Below, piece after piece: positions 31,166-38,827 of a DNA stretch of 64,000 bases. The DNA is from Oscillospiraceae bacterium (lineage in GTDB: Bacteria > Bacillota > Clostridia > Oscillospirales > Acutalibacteraceae): contig WRED01000001.1 of NCBI GenBank assembly GCA_009779495.1, forward strand, positions 62,001 to 126,000. The letters are read 5' to 3'. Position numbers and translations under genes: made by a program. The notes below the pieces were generated by a model. That model saw only the letters and a program-made list of their open reading frames with translations, did not search any database and was not told where the DNA came from. Within the stretch, counting starts at the first letter, position 1. Every line of letters starts with the position of its first letter.

Positions 31166-32356
31166 CTATTTTATTTGATCTAATGTCACGCCGTGTTCGA
31201 CCGCCGCTTTCACAGCGTCGTCGTACTCGGCTTTTTCTTTTTGAACCCCGTATCCGCATCCCTTTTTGACGCGGATCACGCCGTAGCCCGTCTCGCGTTT
31301 CACCGTTTCGCGCGCTAAGGTGTATCTCGCGCAGTCATGCCGCCGCACACCGAAGGTCGTGGTGTATTTCAGCATCAGGGCCGCAAACTCGTCAGCGCGG
31401 TCCTTTTGGCAGATGCACGACAGCAGGACGCCCGGGCGGCTTTTTTTCATCTGTATGGGCGTGACGAACACGTCCAGCGCGCCGTGACGCAGCAGCGTTT
31501 CGCACGCAAAGCCGATGGCCTCGCCCGTCATGTCGTCGAGATTGCAGGAGAGTTCGGCGACCTCGCCGGCGATTCCGTCAGCCTGCTCGCCCAAAAACGC
31601 GCGGACGCAGTTCACCGCCGGAAAGTCCTTTTTTCCCATGCCGTAGCCGATCTTTTCGACGGACATTGTCGGCATCGGGCCGAATTCCGCGCAAAAATGC
31701 TTCAACAGCGCGGCGCCCGTCGGGGTACACAGCTCGCCCTCAATGTCCCCAGCCGATACAGGTACGCCGCGCAGGAGATACGCCGTCGCGGGAGCGGGCA
31801 CCGGCACGACGCCGTGGGCACAGCGTACCGTCCCGCGCCCGAGCTTCACCGGCGACGCGATGATCTTGTCCGCCTGAAGCTCGTCAACAGCCAGGCATAC
31901 CCCGACAATGTCAGCCACGGCGTCAAGCATCCCGACCTCGTGAAAATGAACCTGTGCCACCGGGCGGCCATGGGCGAGGGATTCGGCTTCGGCCAGTGTT
32001 TTGTACACGGCGGCGGCGTTTTTCCTAACGCTTTTGGGCACGGACAGATGGCTGATCGTGTGGAGGATGTCGTCAAGGTCGTTATGCTCGTGAGGAATGT
32101 GATCGTGGTCATGGTCGTGATGATGGTGATGGTGATGCTCGTGGCCGTCCTCCTCCGCGCCGCCTATGTTCACCGAAACATGCGTGCCGGCGATGCCGCA
32201 CTTCACCGATTTTTCCCGCGTGACGCGGACGCCGCCGAGACCCATGCCGTTCAGCTTCTCAAGGAAGCGTTCGGGATCGGGCAGAAGCTCCAAAAGCGCC
32301 GCCATCAGCATGTCGCCCGCCGCGCCCATTTCGCATTCAAGGTACAGTCTCCTCAT
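31166..32356 (-). CDS. larC: Nickel insertion protein LarC (pyridinium dithiocarboxylate mononucleotide nickel chelatase)
   Basis: A CTP-dependent cyclometallase that inserts nickel into the pincer cofactor of lactate racemase and related enzymes. 396 residues in one uninterrupted frame. The N-terminus reads LYLECEMGAAGDMLMAALLE. A His-rich loop near residues 85-105 (HEHHHHHHHDHDHDH) is a likely nickel store, followed by HFHEVGMLDAVADIVG, CTPTGAALL and the C-terminal ELSCNLDDMTGEAIGFACE. ATG 32356 has GGGAG upstream; the frame opens earlier, at 32401. No programmed frameshift is needed, unlike the split larC1/larC2 of Lactiplantibacillus. Confidence 0.95.
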   Translation of the reverse strand: MRRLYLECEMGAAGDMLMAALLELLPDPERFLEKLNGMGLGGVRVTREKSVKCGIAGTHVSVNIGGAEEDGHEHHHHHHHDHDHDHIPHEHNDLDDILHTISHLSVPKSVRKNAAAVYKTLAEAESLAHGRPVAQVHFHEVGMLDAVADIVGVCLAVDELQADKIIASPVKLGRGTVRCAHGVVPVPAPATAYLLRGVPVSAGDIEGELCTPTGAALLKHFCAEFGPMPTMSVEKIGYGMGKKDFPAVNCVRAFLGEQADGIAGEVAELSCNLDDMTGEAIGFACETLLRHGALDVFVTPIQMKKSRPGVLLSCICQKDRADEFAALMLKYTTTFGVRRHDCARYTLARETVKRETGYGVIRVKKGCGYGVQKEKAEYDDAVKAAVEHGVTLDQIK

Positions 32357-32385
32357 GTTTACTCCCATCTCTTGCATAAAAAGTA

Positions 32386-32414
32386 TTGACAATTTTATCA
32401 AATAGATATATAAT
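32386..32414 (+). promoter_or_regulatory. Promoter of the putative antisense RNA
   Basis: TTGACA (32386-32391), a 17-base spacer and TATAAT (32409-32414): a full consensus promoter that faces the toxin gene. Confidence 0.85.
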
Positions 32415-32420
32415 ATAAAT

Positions 32421-32508
32421 GTGATAGCGTTACCGATAGACGGTACGCCTCCAGACAGTTATAAAAGGTAAACCGCCCGTTTAGAGAGCCGGCGGTTTAT
32501 CTTTTTTT
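32421..32508 (+). ncRNA. Putative type I antitoxin RNA
   Basis: A transcript of about 88 bases is predicted, from the consensus promoter to the hairpin TAAACCGCC/GGCGGTTTA (32469-32499) followed by CTTTTTTT. It carries no open frame. Its 3' end overlaps the last 12 bases of the toxin gene and the toxin's terminator region on the opposite strand. Its first 14 bases, GTGATAGCGTTACC, match the predicted start of the toxin mRNA at 12 of 14 positions. Structure near the 5' end includes TACCG-ATAGA-CGGTA. Confidence 0.65.
32469..32508 (+). terminator. Terminator of the antisense RNA, shared with the toxin transcript
   Basis: Perfect 9-base arms (32469-32477 and 32491-32499) are followed by seven T on the plus strand. 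Read from the minus strand the same hairpin follows the toxin stop codon. Confidence 0.85.
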
Positions 32509-32568
32509 ATGGTTCAGGATACGATCAATCAGCACCAATAAAATTATCAGTAAGATTATGTATTCCAT
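32497..32568 (-). CDS. Putative type I toxin: 23-residue hydrophobic peptide
   Basis: ATG at 32568 starts a peptide that begins MEYIILLIILLVLIDRI and ends LNHKKR, followed by TAA: one membrane span plus a short basic tail. The ribosome binding site AGGAGG lies 7-8 bases upstream and is the right arm of a CCTCC-GAAA-GGAGG hairpin that would hide it in the mRNA. It has its own strong promoter inside the end of larB and a convergent antisense RNA. Size, charge pattern and arrangement match membrane-acting type I toxins such as TxpA or Fst. No sequence homologue is claimed. Confidence 0.7.
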   Translation of the reverse strand: MEYIILLIILLVLIDRILNHKKR

Positions 32569-32656
32569 GGCCACACCTCCTTTCGGAGGCAAAGAGTGCA
32601 CCGCCTATCCGTCACAGAAAACCCAAAGGCTATCCTGGCAACGCCATCACGCCAAA

Positions 32657-32686
32657 ATTATACATGATTTGCGCATTGAAAGTCAA
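32657..32686 (-). promoter_or_regulatory. Promoter of the putative toxin mRNA
   Basis: On the minus strand, TTGACT (32681-32686), an 18-base spacer and TATAAT (32657-32662). The predicted RNA starts at GTGATGGCGTTGCC (32650-32637), six bases past the -10. This is exactly the arrangement in the antisense promoter. Confidence 0.75.
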
Positions 32687-33434
32687 TACCCATTTTGTTT
32701 ATCATATGCGCCAAATACCCCGCGCCGAACCCGTTGTCGATATTGACGACAGACACGCCGCTGGCACACGAGTTCAGCATCGAAAGCAGCGCCGCCACCC
32801 CGCCGAAGCTCGCGCCGTAGCCGATGCTTGTGGGTACGGCTATAACAGGGCAGTCCACCAAACCGCCGATGACGCTGGCCAGCGCGCCCTCCATCCCCGC
32901 CACGGCAACAATCGCCCGCGCCGTCATGAGCGCGTCGCTGTGGGCGAGCAGGCGGTGCAGTCCCGCCACGCCTACGTCGTAAAGGCGCGTGACCTTTGAG
33001 CCGAGCGCCTCGGCGGTCAAGGCCGCTTCCTCGCACACAGGAAAGTCGCTCGTGCCGCCCGACGCGACGACCACCGAACCCAGCGGTTCCCGGCCCGCCG
33101 CGCGGTTCACCACCGCGAGCCGCGCCGCCGCGTGATATTCAAGGCCGGGCAGGACGGCAAGCTTTTCGGCGGCCGCCTCCCCTACCCTCGTGATGAGGAT
33201 GTTTTCGCGGCCGTTTTCCAGCATCGCGCGGACGATGCCGATGATCTGCTCCGGCGTTTTTCCCAAGCCGAAAATCACCTCCCCGATTCCCTGCCGCAGC
33301 CCTCTGTGGCTGTCAATTTTGGCGTATCCAAGCTCCTCAAAGGGAGCTTTTTTCAGCTTCAGCAGCGCGTCCGACGGCTCCGTTTCGCCGCTTCTCACAG
33401 ACTCAAGCAGCCGCAGCAATTCGTCCTGTTCCAT
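32658..33434 (-). CDS. larB: Nickel pincer cofactor biosynthesis protein LarB
   Basis: A carboxylase/hydrolase that converts nicotinic acid adenine dinucleotide into the dicarboxylated mononucleotide precursor of the pincer cofactor. 258 residues. The N-terminal helical part is followed by the PurE-like domain: GSVVVASGGTSDFPVCEEA, YDVGVAGLHRLL, AIVAVAGMEGALASVIGG and VPTSIGYGASFGGVAALLSM. ATG 33434 has AAAGGATGG upstream; the open frame runs further, to 33527, without support. It lies between larE and the toxin locus. Confidence 0.95.
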   Translation of the reverse strand: MEQDELLRLLESVRSGETEPSDALLKLKKAPFEELGYAKIDSHRGLRQGIGEVIFGLGKTPEQIIGIVRAMLENGRENILITRVGEAAAEKLAVLPGLEYHAAARLAVVNRAAGREPLGSVVVASGGTSDFPVCEEAALTAEALGSKVTRLYDVGVAGLHRLLAHSDALMTARAIVAVAGMEGALASVIGGLVDCPVIAVPTSIGYGASFGGVAALLSMLNSCASGVSVVNIDNGFGAGYLAHMINKMGIDFQCANHV

Positions 33435-33479
33435 GGTTATAATCCATCCTTTTAAAGTTTTTGCGAAGAAAAAACTTAC

Positions 33480-33530
33480 GGTTTGAAAAGATAGCCAACG
33501 GCATAAATGCCGGGCGTATTTTTTCAAACC
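33480..33530. terminator. Hairpin between larE and larB
   Basis: Outer arms GGTTTGAAAA (33480-33489) and TTTTCAAACC (33521-33530) are perfect, with an inner GGCAT-aa-ATGCC hairpin. It may attenuate larB transcription. The outer arm sequence resembles that of the terminator at 54755-54803. Confidence 0.5.
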
Positions 33531-34273
33531 TATGTCCTTTCTCTCAGGTCGAGTAATATATCCCCGAATCCGCCAAGCGCGGACAAAATCTCCCGCCTTT
33601 TTTCGAGCACAAGGGGCATTTGCTCCCCGCGAACCTGCAATTTCGCGCCGCCGTCACGCGTCCGCACCCTGAGATCCGTGAAGCCCATTTCGGACAGCGC
33701 GGACTCCGCCCGCTCGATTTCCCGCAGCGTTTCGGCGCGTATGACGGTGCCGTGGGGGATCCTCGTGGCCAGGCAGGCGTAGGCGGGCTTGTCGTGGGTG
33801 AACAGGCCCGCTTCCCTCGACAGCCGGCGGATATCCGCCTTTGTCAGGCCCGCTTCACGCAGCGGCGACATGACTCCAAGCTCACGCGCGGCCAGCATTC
33901 CAGGGCGGTCGTCCGCGTCGTCACTCGCATTGCAGCCGTCCAGCAGGACGGTGTAGCCGTCTATGAGCGCGGCGCGCTTGATCGCCCCGACGATAACCTT
34001 TTTGCAGTGATAGCAGCGCATCCGCGTGTTGTCCGCCACATCGCGAAGCGCCAGCACGTCAAGCGGCAGTACGGTCAGCTCGGCCTTGGCAAACGCCGCC
34101 GCTTTGTATGCGTCTGCAAGCTCAAAGTCCGGCTGGAACTCGCTTTTGACGAAGTACGGCTTCACATCCGCGCCGAGCCGCCTTGCCTCATAGAGCAGGT
34201 ATGACGAATCCACCCCGCCGGAAAATCCCAGCGCGGCTTTCGGGTAAATCTTGAAAAATTCGTTCATAGTCAT
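33530..34273 (-). CDS. larE: Pyridinium-3,5-biscarboxylate mononucleotide sulfur synthase LarE
   Basis: A PP-loop ATP pyrophosphatase that adds sulfur to the pincer cofactor precursor. 247 residues. The PP-loop is FSGGVDSSYLLYEA (residues 17-30). RCYHCKK, LLDGCNASDD and ACLATRIPHG follow. The Cys in ACLATR is where sacrificial-cysteine LarE enzymes donate sulfur, and RCYHCK adds two more cysteines that might hold a cluster, by inference. The start follows AAGGA. It is the first lar gene on the minus strand; larA is not in the window. Confidence 0.95.
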   Translation of the reverse strand: MTMNEFFKIYPKAALGFSGGVDSSYLLYEARRLGADVKPYFVKSEFQPDFELADAYKAAAFAKAELTVLPLDVLALRDVADNTRMRCYHCKKVIVGAIKRAALIDGYTVLLDGCNASDDADDRPGMLAARELGVMSPLREAGLTKADIRRLSREAGLFTHDKPAYACLATRIPHGTVIRAETLREIERAESALSEMGFTDLRVRTRDGGAKLQVRGEQMPLVLEKRREILSALGGFGDILLDLRERT

Positions 34274-34374
34274 GCGGTTTTTTCCTTGTGTATATTTCCT
34301 TTTGATTAAAAAATTTGTCGGAATTTGTGCTATAATGTAATTTATCCAACATAATAAAAGGAATGGTCATACAT

Positions 34375-35430
34375 ATGAAGTTTAAGCGAATAGTCTGTTT
34401 GCTGACGATTTTAACACTGATTTTCTGTGCCTTTGCCTGTACGCGCAAGCCTGACATTCCCGTAAACGGTACGACCGACAGCACGGATAGATACCCCACC
34501 TGGCTGGTGGATTATGGCGACACGACGGAAGCTAACTCGCAGAACGGCGAAACGTCCCGCTTTCCGCCGTCGTCTGCGCAATCAAACACGAATCCGGGCT
34601 ATTCTTCTCCGCAGTCAAGCGCAAACCCAAGCTATTCTGTTCCGCCGTCGAGCATAAATCCGGGCTACTCCGCTTCGCCGACATATGCGGTGACTACGAC
34701 ATCCGCGTCAATAACAGCCGCTTCATCAGCAAGCACGGCACGTGAAACAGTCCGGGTAACAATCAGGCCGGGGCAGAACTTTTTCGACGTGAGATCAATG
34801 CTGGAAAGCGCGGGGGTCTGCTCCGCCGCTGCTTTCACCGAAACAGCGCGGACGTATCAGGTGAACTCTTTCAACGTGCCGGACAGCGCCGACCGCGTGT
34901 TTAAGATGGAGGGCTATCTCTTTCCCGACACCTACGAGTTTTATAAAAACGACAACCCAAAAGATGTTCTTGTCAAGATGCTGAACAACTACCGCCAAAA
35001 GTCGGGGATGCCGACCGCCGAACAGCTGATCGTCGCGTCAATCGCCGAGAAAGAGGCGCGCAGCTACGAAAACATGCGGCTTGTGGCGTCGGTGCTGTAT
35101 AACCGCGTGAAAGACGGCACAATGCCTATGCAGGTCGAACCGGCCCGTTCATACGCGAACGCGCTTATCGCCGATTCGGGTCACGCCGTCGGCTCGCCGA
35201 AAGCGGAGTCGATCGCTATTTTGTACGGCACGATGCGGCCGCAGTCGAAAGGCAGGCTGCCCGCCGGGCCTATATGCAACCCCGGCGCGAACGCGATCAA
35301 GGCGGCCATGAACCCTGCGCAAAGCGATTATCTGTACTTCTTTTTCGGCAACGACAACGAAAATCATTACGCGGCTACGTTTGAGGAGCATAACGCGCTG
35401 ATTGATCAGTATGGGGTCAAATTCAGTTGA
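34375..35430 (+). CDS. mltG: Endolytic transglycosylase MltG-like lipoprotein
   Basis: 351 residues. It starts with a lipoprotein signal (LIFCAFACTRKP, lipid-bearing Cys near residue 22). A Ser/Pro/Thr-rich linker of about 100 residues includes repeated NPGYS/NPSYS units. The YceG/MltG domain has MEGYLFPDTYEFYKN, the catalytic Glu in VASIAEKEARSYENM, and PAGPICNPGANAIKAAMNP. It cleaves nascent peptidoglycan strands at the membrane. Instead of the usual membrane span it is lipid-anchored. ATG 34375 is preferred over 34363. A TATAAT lies at 34331 but no clear -35. Confidence 0.92.
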   Translation: MKFKRIVCLLTILTLIFCAFACTRKPDIPVNGTTDSTDRYPTWLVDYGDTTEANSQNGETSRFPPSSAQSNTNPGYSSPQSSANPSYSVPPSSINPGYSASPTYAVTTTSASITAASSASTARETVRVTIRPGQNFFDVRSMLESAGVCSAAAFTETARTYQVNSFNVPDSADRVFKMEGYLFPDTYEFYKNDNPKDVLVKMLNNYRQKSGMPTAEQLIVASIAEKEARSYENMRLVASVLYNRVKDGTMPMQVEPARSYANALIADSGHAVGSPKAESIAILYGTMRPQSKGRLPAGPICNPGANAIKAAMNPAQSDYLYFFFGNDNENHYAATFEEHNALIDQYGVKFS

Positions 35431-35447
35431 TTTGTCGATATATGGAA

Positions 35448-35954
35448 TTATTCCTTGATGTTTACAACATAATAGTTTTTTTCGTCTATTTCACCTGATG
35501 TCAGTTTACCGCCGTTTGTTAAAATTACTTTATTCGACCGTTCATTGTCCTTACTTGTAGTGATGAGGACTTCTGATATTCCCATTTCACGCGCTTCTGT
35601 GAGCAGCAGCCTCAGGAGCGCGTTTCCGTATCCTTTGCCCCTATGCGGACACGAAACCGCATAGCCGATATGCCCGCCGTTTTTTCGCAGATTTTCATTG
35701 AGACAATGCCTAAGCCGTCCGCAGCCGACAGGAATTTCATCATCGAAGAGCCAATATGTGGTGCCCGGGACCATCCAATCCTCAATTCCCATACCGTTTG
35801 AATAGTCCGCGTTTTTGCGGAGCCAATCCGTGAACTGCTCATGCGGCATGTCCTTTACATTGTTGTGAAATCCGTGGTCATTGCTCTCTATACCTTGCAG
35901 CATATCGTATATATCCTGTCCGTCGTTTTTTGATAACTTTTTCAGATATAACAT
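35448..35954 (-). CDS. GNAT-family N-acetyltransferase
   Basis: 168 residues. The acetyl-CoA-binding motif A is IGYAVSCPHRGKGYGNALLRLLL, followed by ISEVLITTSKDNERSNKVILTNGGKL, typical of motif B. No substrate can be inferred. It begins 12 bases after the nucleoside phosphorylase gene and is probably co-transcribed with it. Confidence 0.88.
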   Translation of the reverse strand: MLYLKKLSKNDGQDIYDMLQGIESNDHGFHNNVKDMPHEQFTDWLRKNADYSNGMGIEDWMVPGTTYWLFDDEIPVGCGRLRHCLNENLRKNGGHIGYAVSCPHRGKGYGNALLRLLLTEAREMGISEVLITTSKDNERSNKVILTNGGKLTSGEIDEKNYYVVNIKE

Positions 35955-35966
35955 AAAATCCCTCGC

Positions 35967-37277
35967 TTATTGAACATTGGTTATCTCATCAAGGATCAGC
36001 CGCCGCTTCTCCGGCGGCTTTGATTCTATGGCGAACGCGCTGGCAAGCTCGAACTCCGCCGCGTCGAAACGGCTCTCGCTTTCGGCGTACATCGTCGCCA
36101 CAACGTCGCCCGCTTTGACCCGCGCGCCGGGCTTGACCTCCAGCACCAGACCCGCCGCCATGTCGATATCGTCCTCTTTTCTGAGCCTGCCCGCACCCAG
36201 AAGCGCCGCCGCCGTGCCGCAGCGCTCGGCGTCAATGCTTTGGACGTAACCATCCGTCCGCGCCTTGAACGTGCGGTAAAACTTCGCCTTTCTAAAGCGC
36301 GCCGTGTCCATCAGCACGCCGCTGTCACCGCTCTGGGCGTTCGCCATCCAGACGAAGCGCTCAAAGGCCAGGCCGTTGAATATGGCGTTTCTTGCCATCT
36401 CGCCGCACTCCATCAAATCGCCCTTTCCGGCCAGGTGAAGCATGTGCGCCGAAAGAATGACGCACAGCTCCGTCAGGTCGTCAGGCCCGATTCCCTTTAG
36501 CGTGTTGACCGCCTCGATGACCTCGAGAGAGTTGCCAACGGCGTTTCCGAGCGGCGACTCCATATCGGTCAGCAGAGCCGTCACGTTAAGTCCCTCCAAA
36601 GCGCCGATCTCGACCATTTCGCGGGCAAGCTCTCTGGCCTGCGCCTGCGTTTTCATGAACGCGCCGCTGCCGACCTTTACGTCGAGCAGCAGGTTTTTTG
36701 AGCCGGCGGCTATCTTCTTGCTCATGATGCTGGCCGCGATAAGCGGAACGCTGTCAACCGTGGCGGTAACGTCGCGCAGGGAGTACAGCAGCTTGTCGGC
36801 GGGAGCCAGGTCGGCGGAGCTTCCGCAGATGCACAGCCCGTAACGGTTCACGATTTCCTCGAACTCGCGTTTGTCAAAATCCACGCGCAGGTTCGGAATG
36901 GACAGCAACTTGTCCGTCGTGCCGCCCGTGTGGCCTAAACCGCGCCCGGACATCTTGGCCACCTTTACGCCGCAGGCCGCGACGATCGGCGCGACGATGA
37001 GCGTGGTCTTGTCCCCGACGCCGCCGGTGGAGTGCTTGTCCACCCTCGCGCCGCGAATCTCCGACAGATCGAGCTTGTCGCCGGAGTCGGCCATAGCCAT
37101 GGTCAGGTCGGCGGTTTCGCGGCTCGTCATGCCCTTTAGGTAGACCGCCATCAGAAGCGCCGATGCCTGATAGTCGGGTATCTCGCCCGTGGCACAGCCG
37201 TTCACGAAAAAGCGTATCTCGTCGCGGGTCAGGACGCCCCCATCACGTTTTGTTTTGATGATGTCGCAGGTTCTCAC
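35967..37277 (-). CDS. Pyrimidine-nucleoside (thymidine) phosphorylase
   Basis: Cleaves pyrimidine nucleosides with phosphate for salvage. 436 residues. The family signature GRGLGHTGGTTDKL is present, as are the phosphate-binding KHSTGGVGDKTTLIVAPIVA and LLLDVKVGSGAFMK. The C-terminal beta-rich domain contains LEVKPGARVKAGDVVATMYA. It could be deoA (thymidine-specific) or pdp (broad); the sequence view cannot decide. The start is GTG at 37277, seven bases after GGGGGA. Its promoter lies beyond a 157-base inverted-repeat element that would form the 5' leader. Confidence 0.95.
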   Translation of the reverse strand: MRTCDIIKTKRDGGVLTRDEIRFFVNGCATGEIPDYQASALLMAVYLKGMTSRETADLTMAMADSGDKLDLSEIRGARVDKHSTGGVGDKTTLIVAPIVAACGVKVAKMSGRGLGHTGGTTDKLLSIPNLRVDFDKREFEEIVNRYGLCICGSSADLAPADKLLYSLRDVTATVDSVPLIAASIMSKKIAAGSKNLLLDVKVGSGAFMKTQAQARELAREMVEIGALEGLNVTALLTDMESPLGNAVGNSLEVIEAVNTLKGIGPDDLTELCVILSAHMLHLAGKGDLMECGEMARNAIFNGLAFERFVWMANAQSGDSGVLMDTARFRKAKFYRTFKARTDGYVQSIDAERCGTAAALLGAGRLRKEDDIDMAAGLVLEVKPGARVKAGDVVATMYAESESRFDAAEFELASAFAIESKPPEKRRLILDEITNVQ

Positions 37278-37315
37278 AGCGCAGTCCCCCAAAAAGCGTA
37301 GTAGTTAATATATTA

Positions 37316-37472
37316 GACCTGTCCTGAAACCGTATCGCGGCGGCAAAACGGTCTTTTTTCGCCTCCGCTGTGTCAAAAATGCTCGTAATAAAGTGATTAT
37401 TCCTGCGCTTTTTTCCTTGCGGAGACAAAAAAATCCTCGTTTTTCCGCTCGCGCCCAGTTTCAGGACAGGTC
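37316..37472. mobile_element. MITE-like element with 15-base perfect terminal inverted repeats and TA flanks
   Basis: GACCTGTCCTGAAAC (37316-37330) and GTTTCAGGACAGGTC (37458-37472) are exact inverted repeats. TA flanks each end (37314-37315 and 37473-37474), as expected from IS630/Tc1-mariner-type target duplication. The 127-base interior holds no credible gene. It may be mobilised in trans; no transposase is present in the window. Confidence 0.6.
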
Positions 37473-37473
37473 T

Positions 37474-37502
37474 ATTGTATAATTTTCGCGCCAATAAATC
37501 AA
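37474..37502 (-). promoter_or_regulatory. Promoter of the nucleoside phosphorylase gene
   Basis: On the minus strand, TTGATT (37497-37502), a 17-base spacer and TACAAT (37474-37479). The -10 box abuts the MITE-like element, so the mRNA leader would contain the whole hairpin. Confidence 0.6.
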
Positions 37503-37574
37503 GGGATTTCCTAAATAAATGTCCGGGACGCTTTCTCCCGGACATTTTTGTGTGATTATCAATTGTGTCAGCTA

Positions 37575-38807
37575 TTATTGAACCGGCAGTTTTTCCAGCA
37601 TCCGCGTCAGCTCAAGATAGAACTCCATTACGCCGCCCGCGCCGCCTAACCGTATCCCGCCGCCAAAATCAATGTGATCCCAATCTTTTACCACTGGCAT
37701 CACCTGCCACACGCCGGGCTGTATGTTTTCCGCGTCATAGCTCGCGTAACTCTCCCCGAACGGGTACAGTGCGGAAACCGTATTCACCAAGCCGTCATTC
37801 GGCTGCCAACTGCCATCTATTAAAACCCCTCCCGGTGTGACAAACTGCCCGCGCTTTTGCCCGATGCGAAATGAGGATTCAATCACCATCGGACTGATGT
37901 TCGCTTTCGGTATATAACAGCCGCCCGAGGTTTTCCGCGTCATGTCCGCCGCGTAGCTGAAATAATAGATGTCCGGCTGGCAACTGATTCCCTCGTTAAC
38001 TTTCATGGCGCCGTCCACACTCAGGTCATACGTAGCGCTGTCAAAGCTTTGGCTGAAAGTCACGGTCTTTCGCACAATCTCCGCTATGTTGGAGGCGCGG
38101 CCAAACTGCTGAAGATCCGCCGGATAAAATTTGTCAAATCCGGGTATAAGCTCATTCATCCCAACTACGGCGTAAAGCATAATTTCAATAAAGCTTACTA
38201 TGACGCCCTTAACCGGCTCAAGCAACGCCGTGGTTCCGTTATGGGGCGCCGCAAGAGTCGTGACAGACACAATGCGTCCCCCAAGCGTCCCGCTGAACAG
38301 GGGCGAAAGCTCGCTTTCCGAAGTAATCCCGCGCTCGGCGGCGCTGCCGGCGGCGCACAGTTGCGCAAACAGGCGGATGGTCGCCCCACCAAAGCTATGT
38401 CCTATCAAATGTATTCTTTCATTCGGCCAGTCAGGCCCTAAAGGCGCATACTCCTGTCCGAAACGCTCATGGCCGTGGGCTTTCGCGTGGGCTTCGCCGT
38501 AATCCGTGCGGGTGCCGGTAAGGTGCGCATAAAGCTCACAGGCGCGATCCCATACGCTCGCTACCGGGGATACCGAAGCGGCGTAGGCTTCATAGCCCTG
38601 ATCAATAAGATATCCCCTGACATCGCCCGCCATCATGCCCCAATGCGGGAATATCTCATTGAGCTTCGCGCCTTCTCCCCAACCGCCCAAGCCATGCACG
38701 AACACGATAGGCGCACAGCAGGACTCCTGTAACGCGGATACCGGGAAACCCGACAGTGACGCCGCCAGACACAACGCCATGATACAGGAAAGAAATTTTT
38801 TCAACAC
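37575..38807 (-). CDS. Secreted family I.5-like lipase
   Basis: 410 residues with a signal peptide (MLKKFLSCIMALCLAASLSG...SALQ). The mature part follows the thermoalkalophilic Geobacillus/Staphylococcus lipase family: APIVFVHGLGGWGEG (oxyanion hole), VWDRACELYAHLTGTRTDYG, HAKAHGHERFG (zinc-site region), and IHLIGHSFGGATIRLFAQL (nucleophile Ser in GHSFG). VTTLAAPHNGT, NDGLVNTVSA (catalytic Asp) and KDWDHIDF (catalytic His) complete the pattern. It hydrolyses acylglycerols outside the cell. Confidence 0.92.
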   Translation of the reverse strand: MLKKFLSCIMALCLAASLSGFPVSALQESCCAPIVFVHGLGGWGEGAKLNEIFPHWGMMAGDVRGYLIDQGYEAYAASVSPVASVWDRACELYAHLTGTRTDYGEAHAKAHGHERFGQEYAPLGPDWPNERIHLIGHSFGGATIRLFAQLCAAGSAAERGITSESELSPLFSGTLGGRIVSVTTLAAPHNGTTALLEPVKGVIVSFIEIMLYAVVGMNELIPGFDKFYPADLQQFGRASNIAEIVRKTVTFSQSFDSATYDLSVDGAMKVNEGISCQPDIYYFSYAADMTRKTSGGCYIPKANISPMVIESSFRIGQKRGQFVTPGGVLIDGSWQPNDGLVNTVSALYPFGESYASYDAENIQPGVWQVMPVVKDWDHIDFGGGIRLGGAGGVMEFYLELTRMLEKLPVQ

Positions 38808-38827
38808 AATCCCCTCTTATATTGTCA

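Noticed and set aside
31166..32356. Programmed frameshift in larC as in Lactiplantibacillus plantarum
   Set aside because: The whole LarC protein is in one continuous frame, so no frameshift is required.
37243..37545. 100-codon minus-strand frame covering the 157-base inverted-repeat element
   Set aside because: It is generated by the repeat element, overlaps the phosphorylase start region, and has no ribosome binding site or protein-like pattern.
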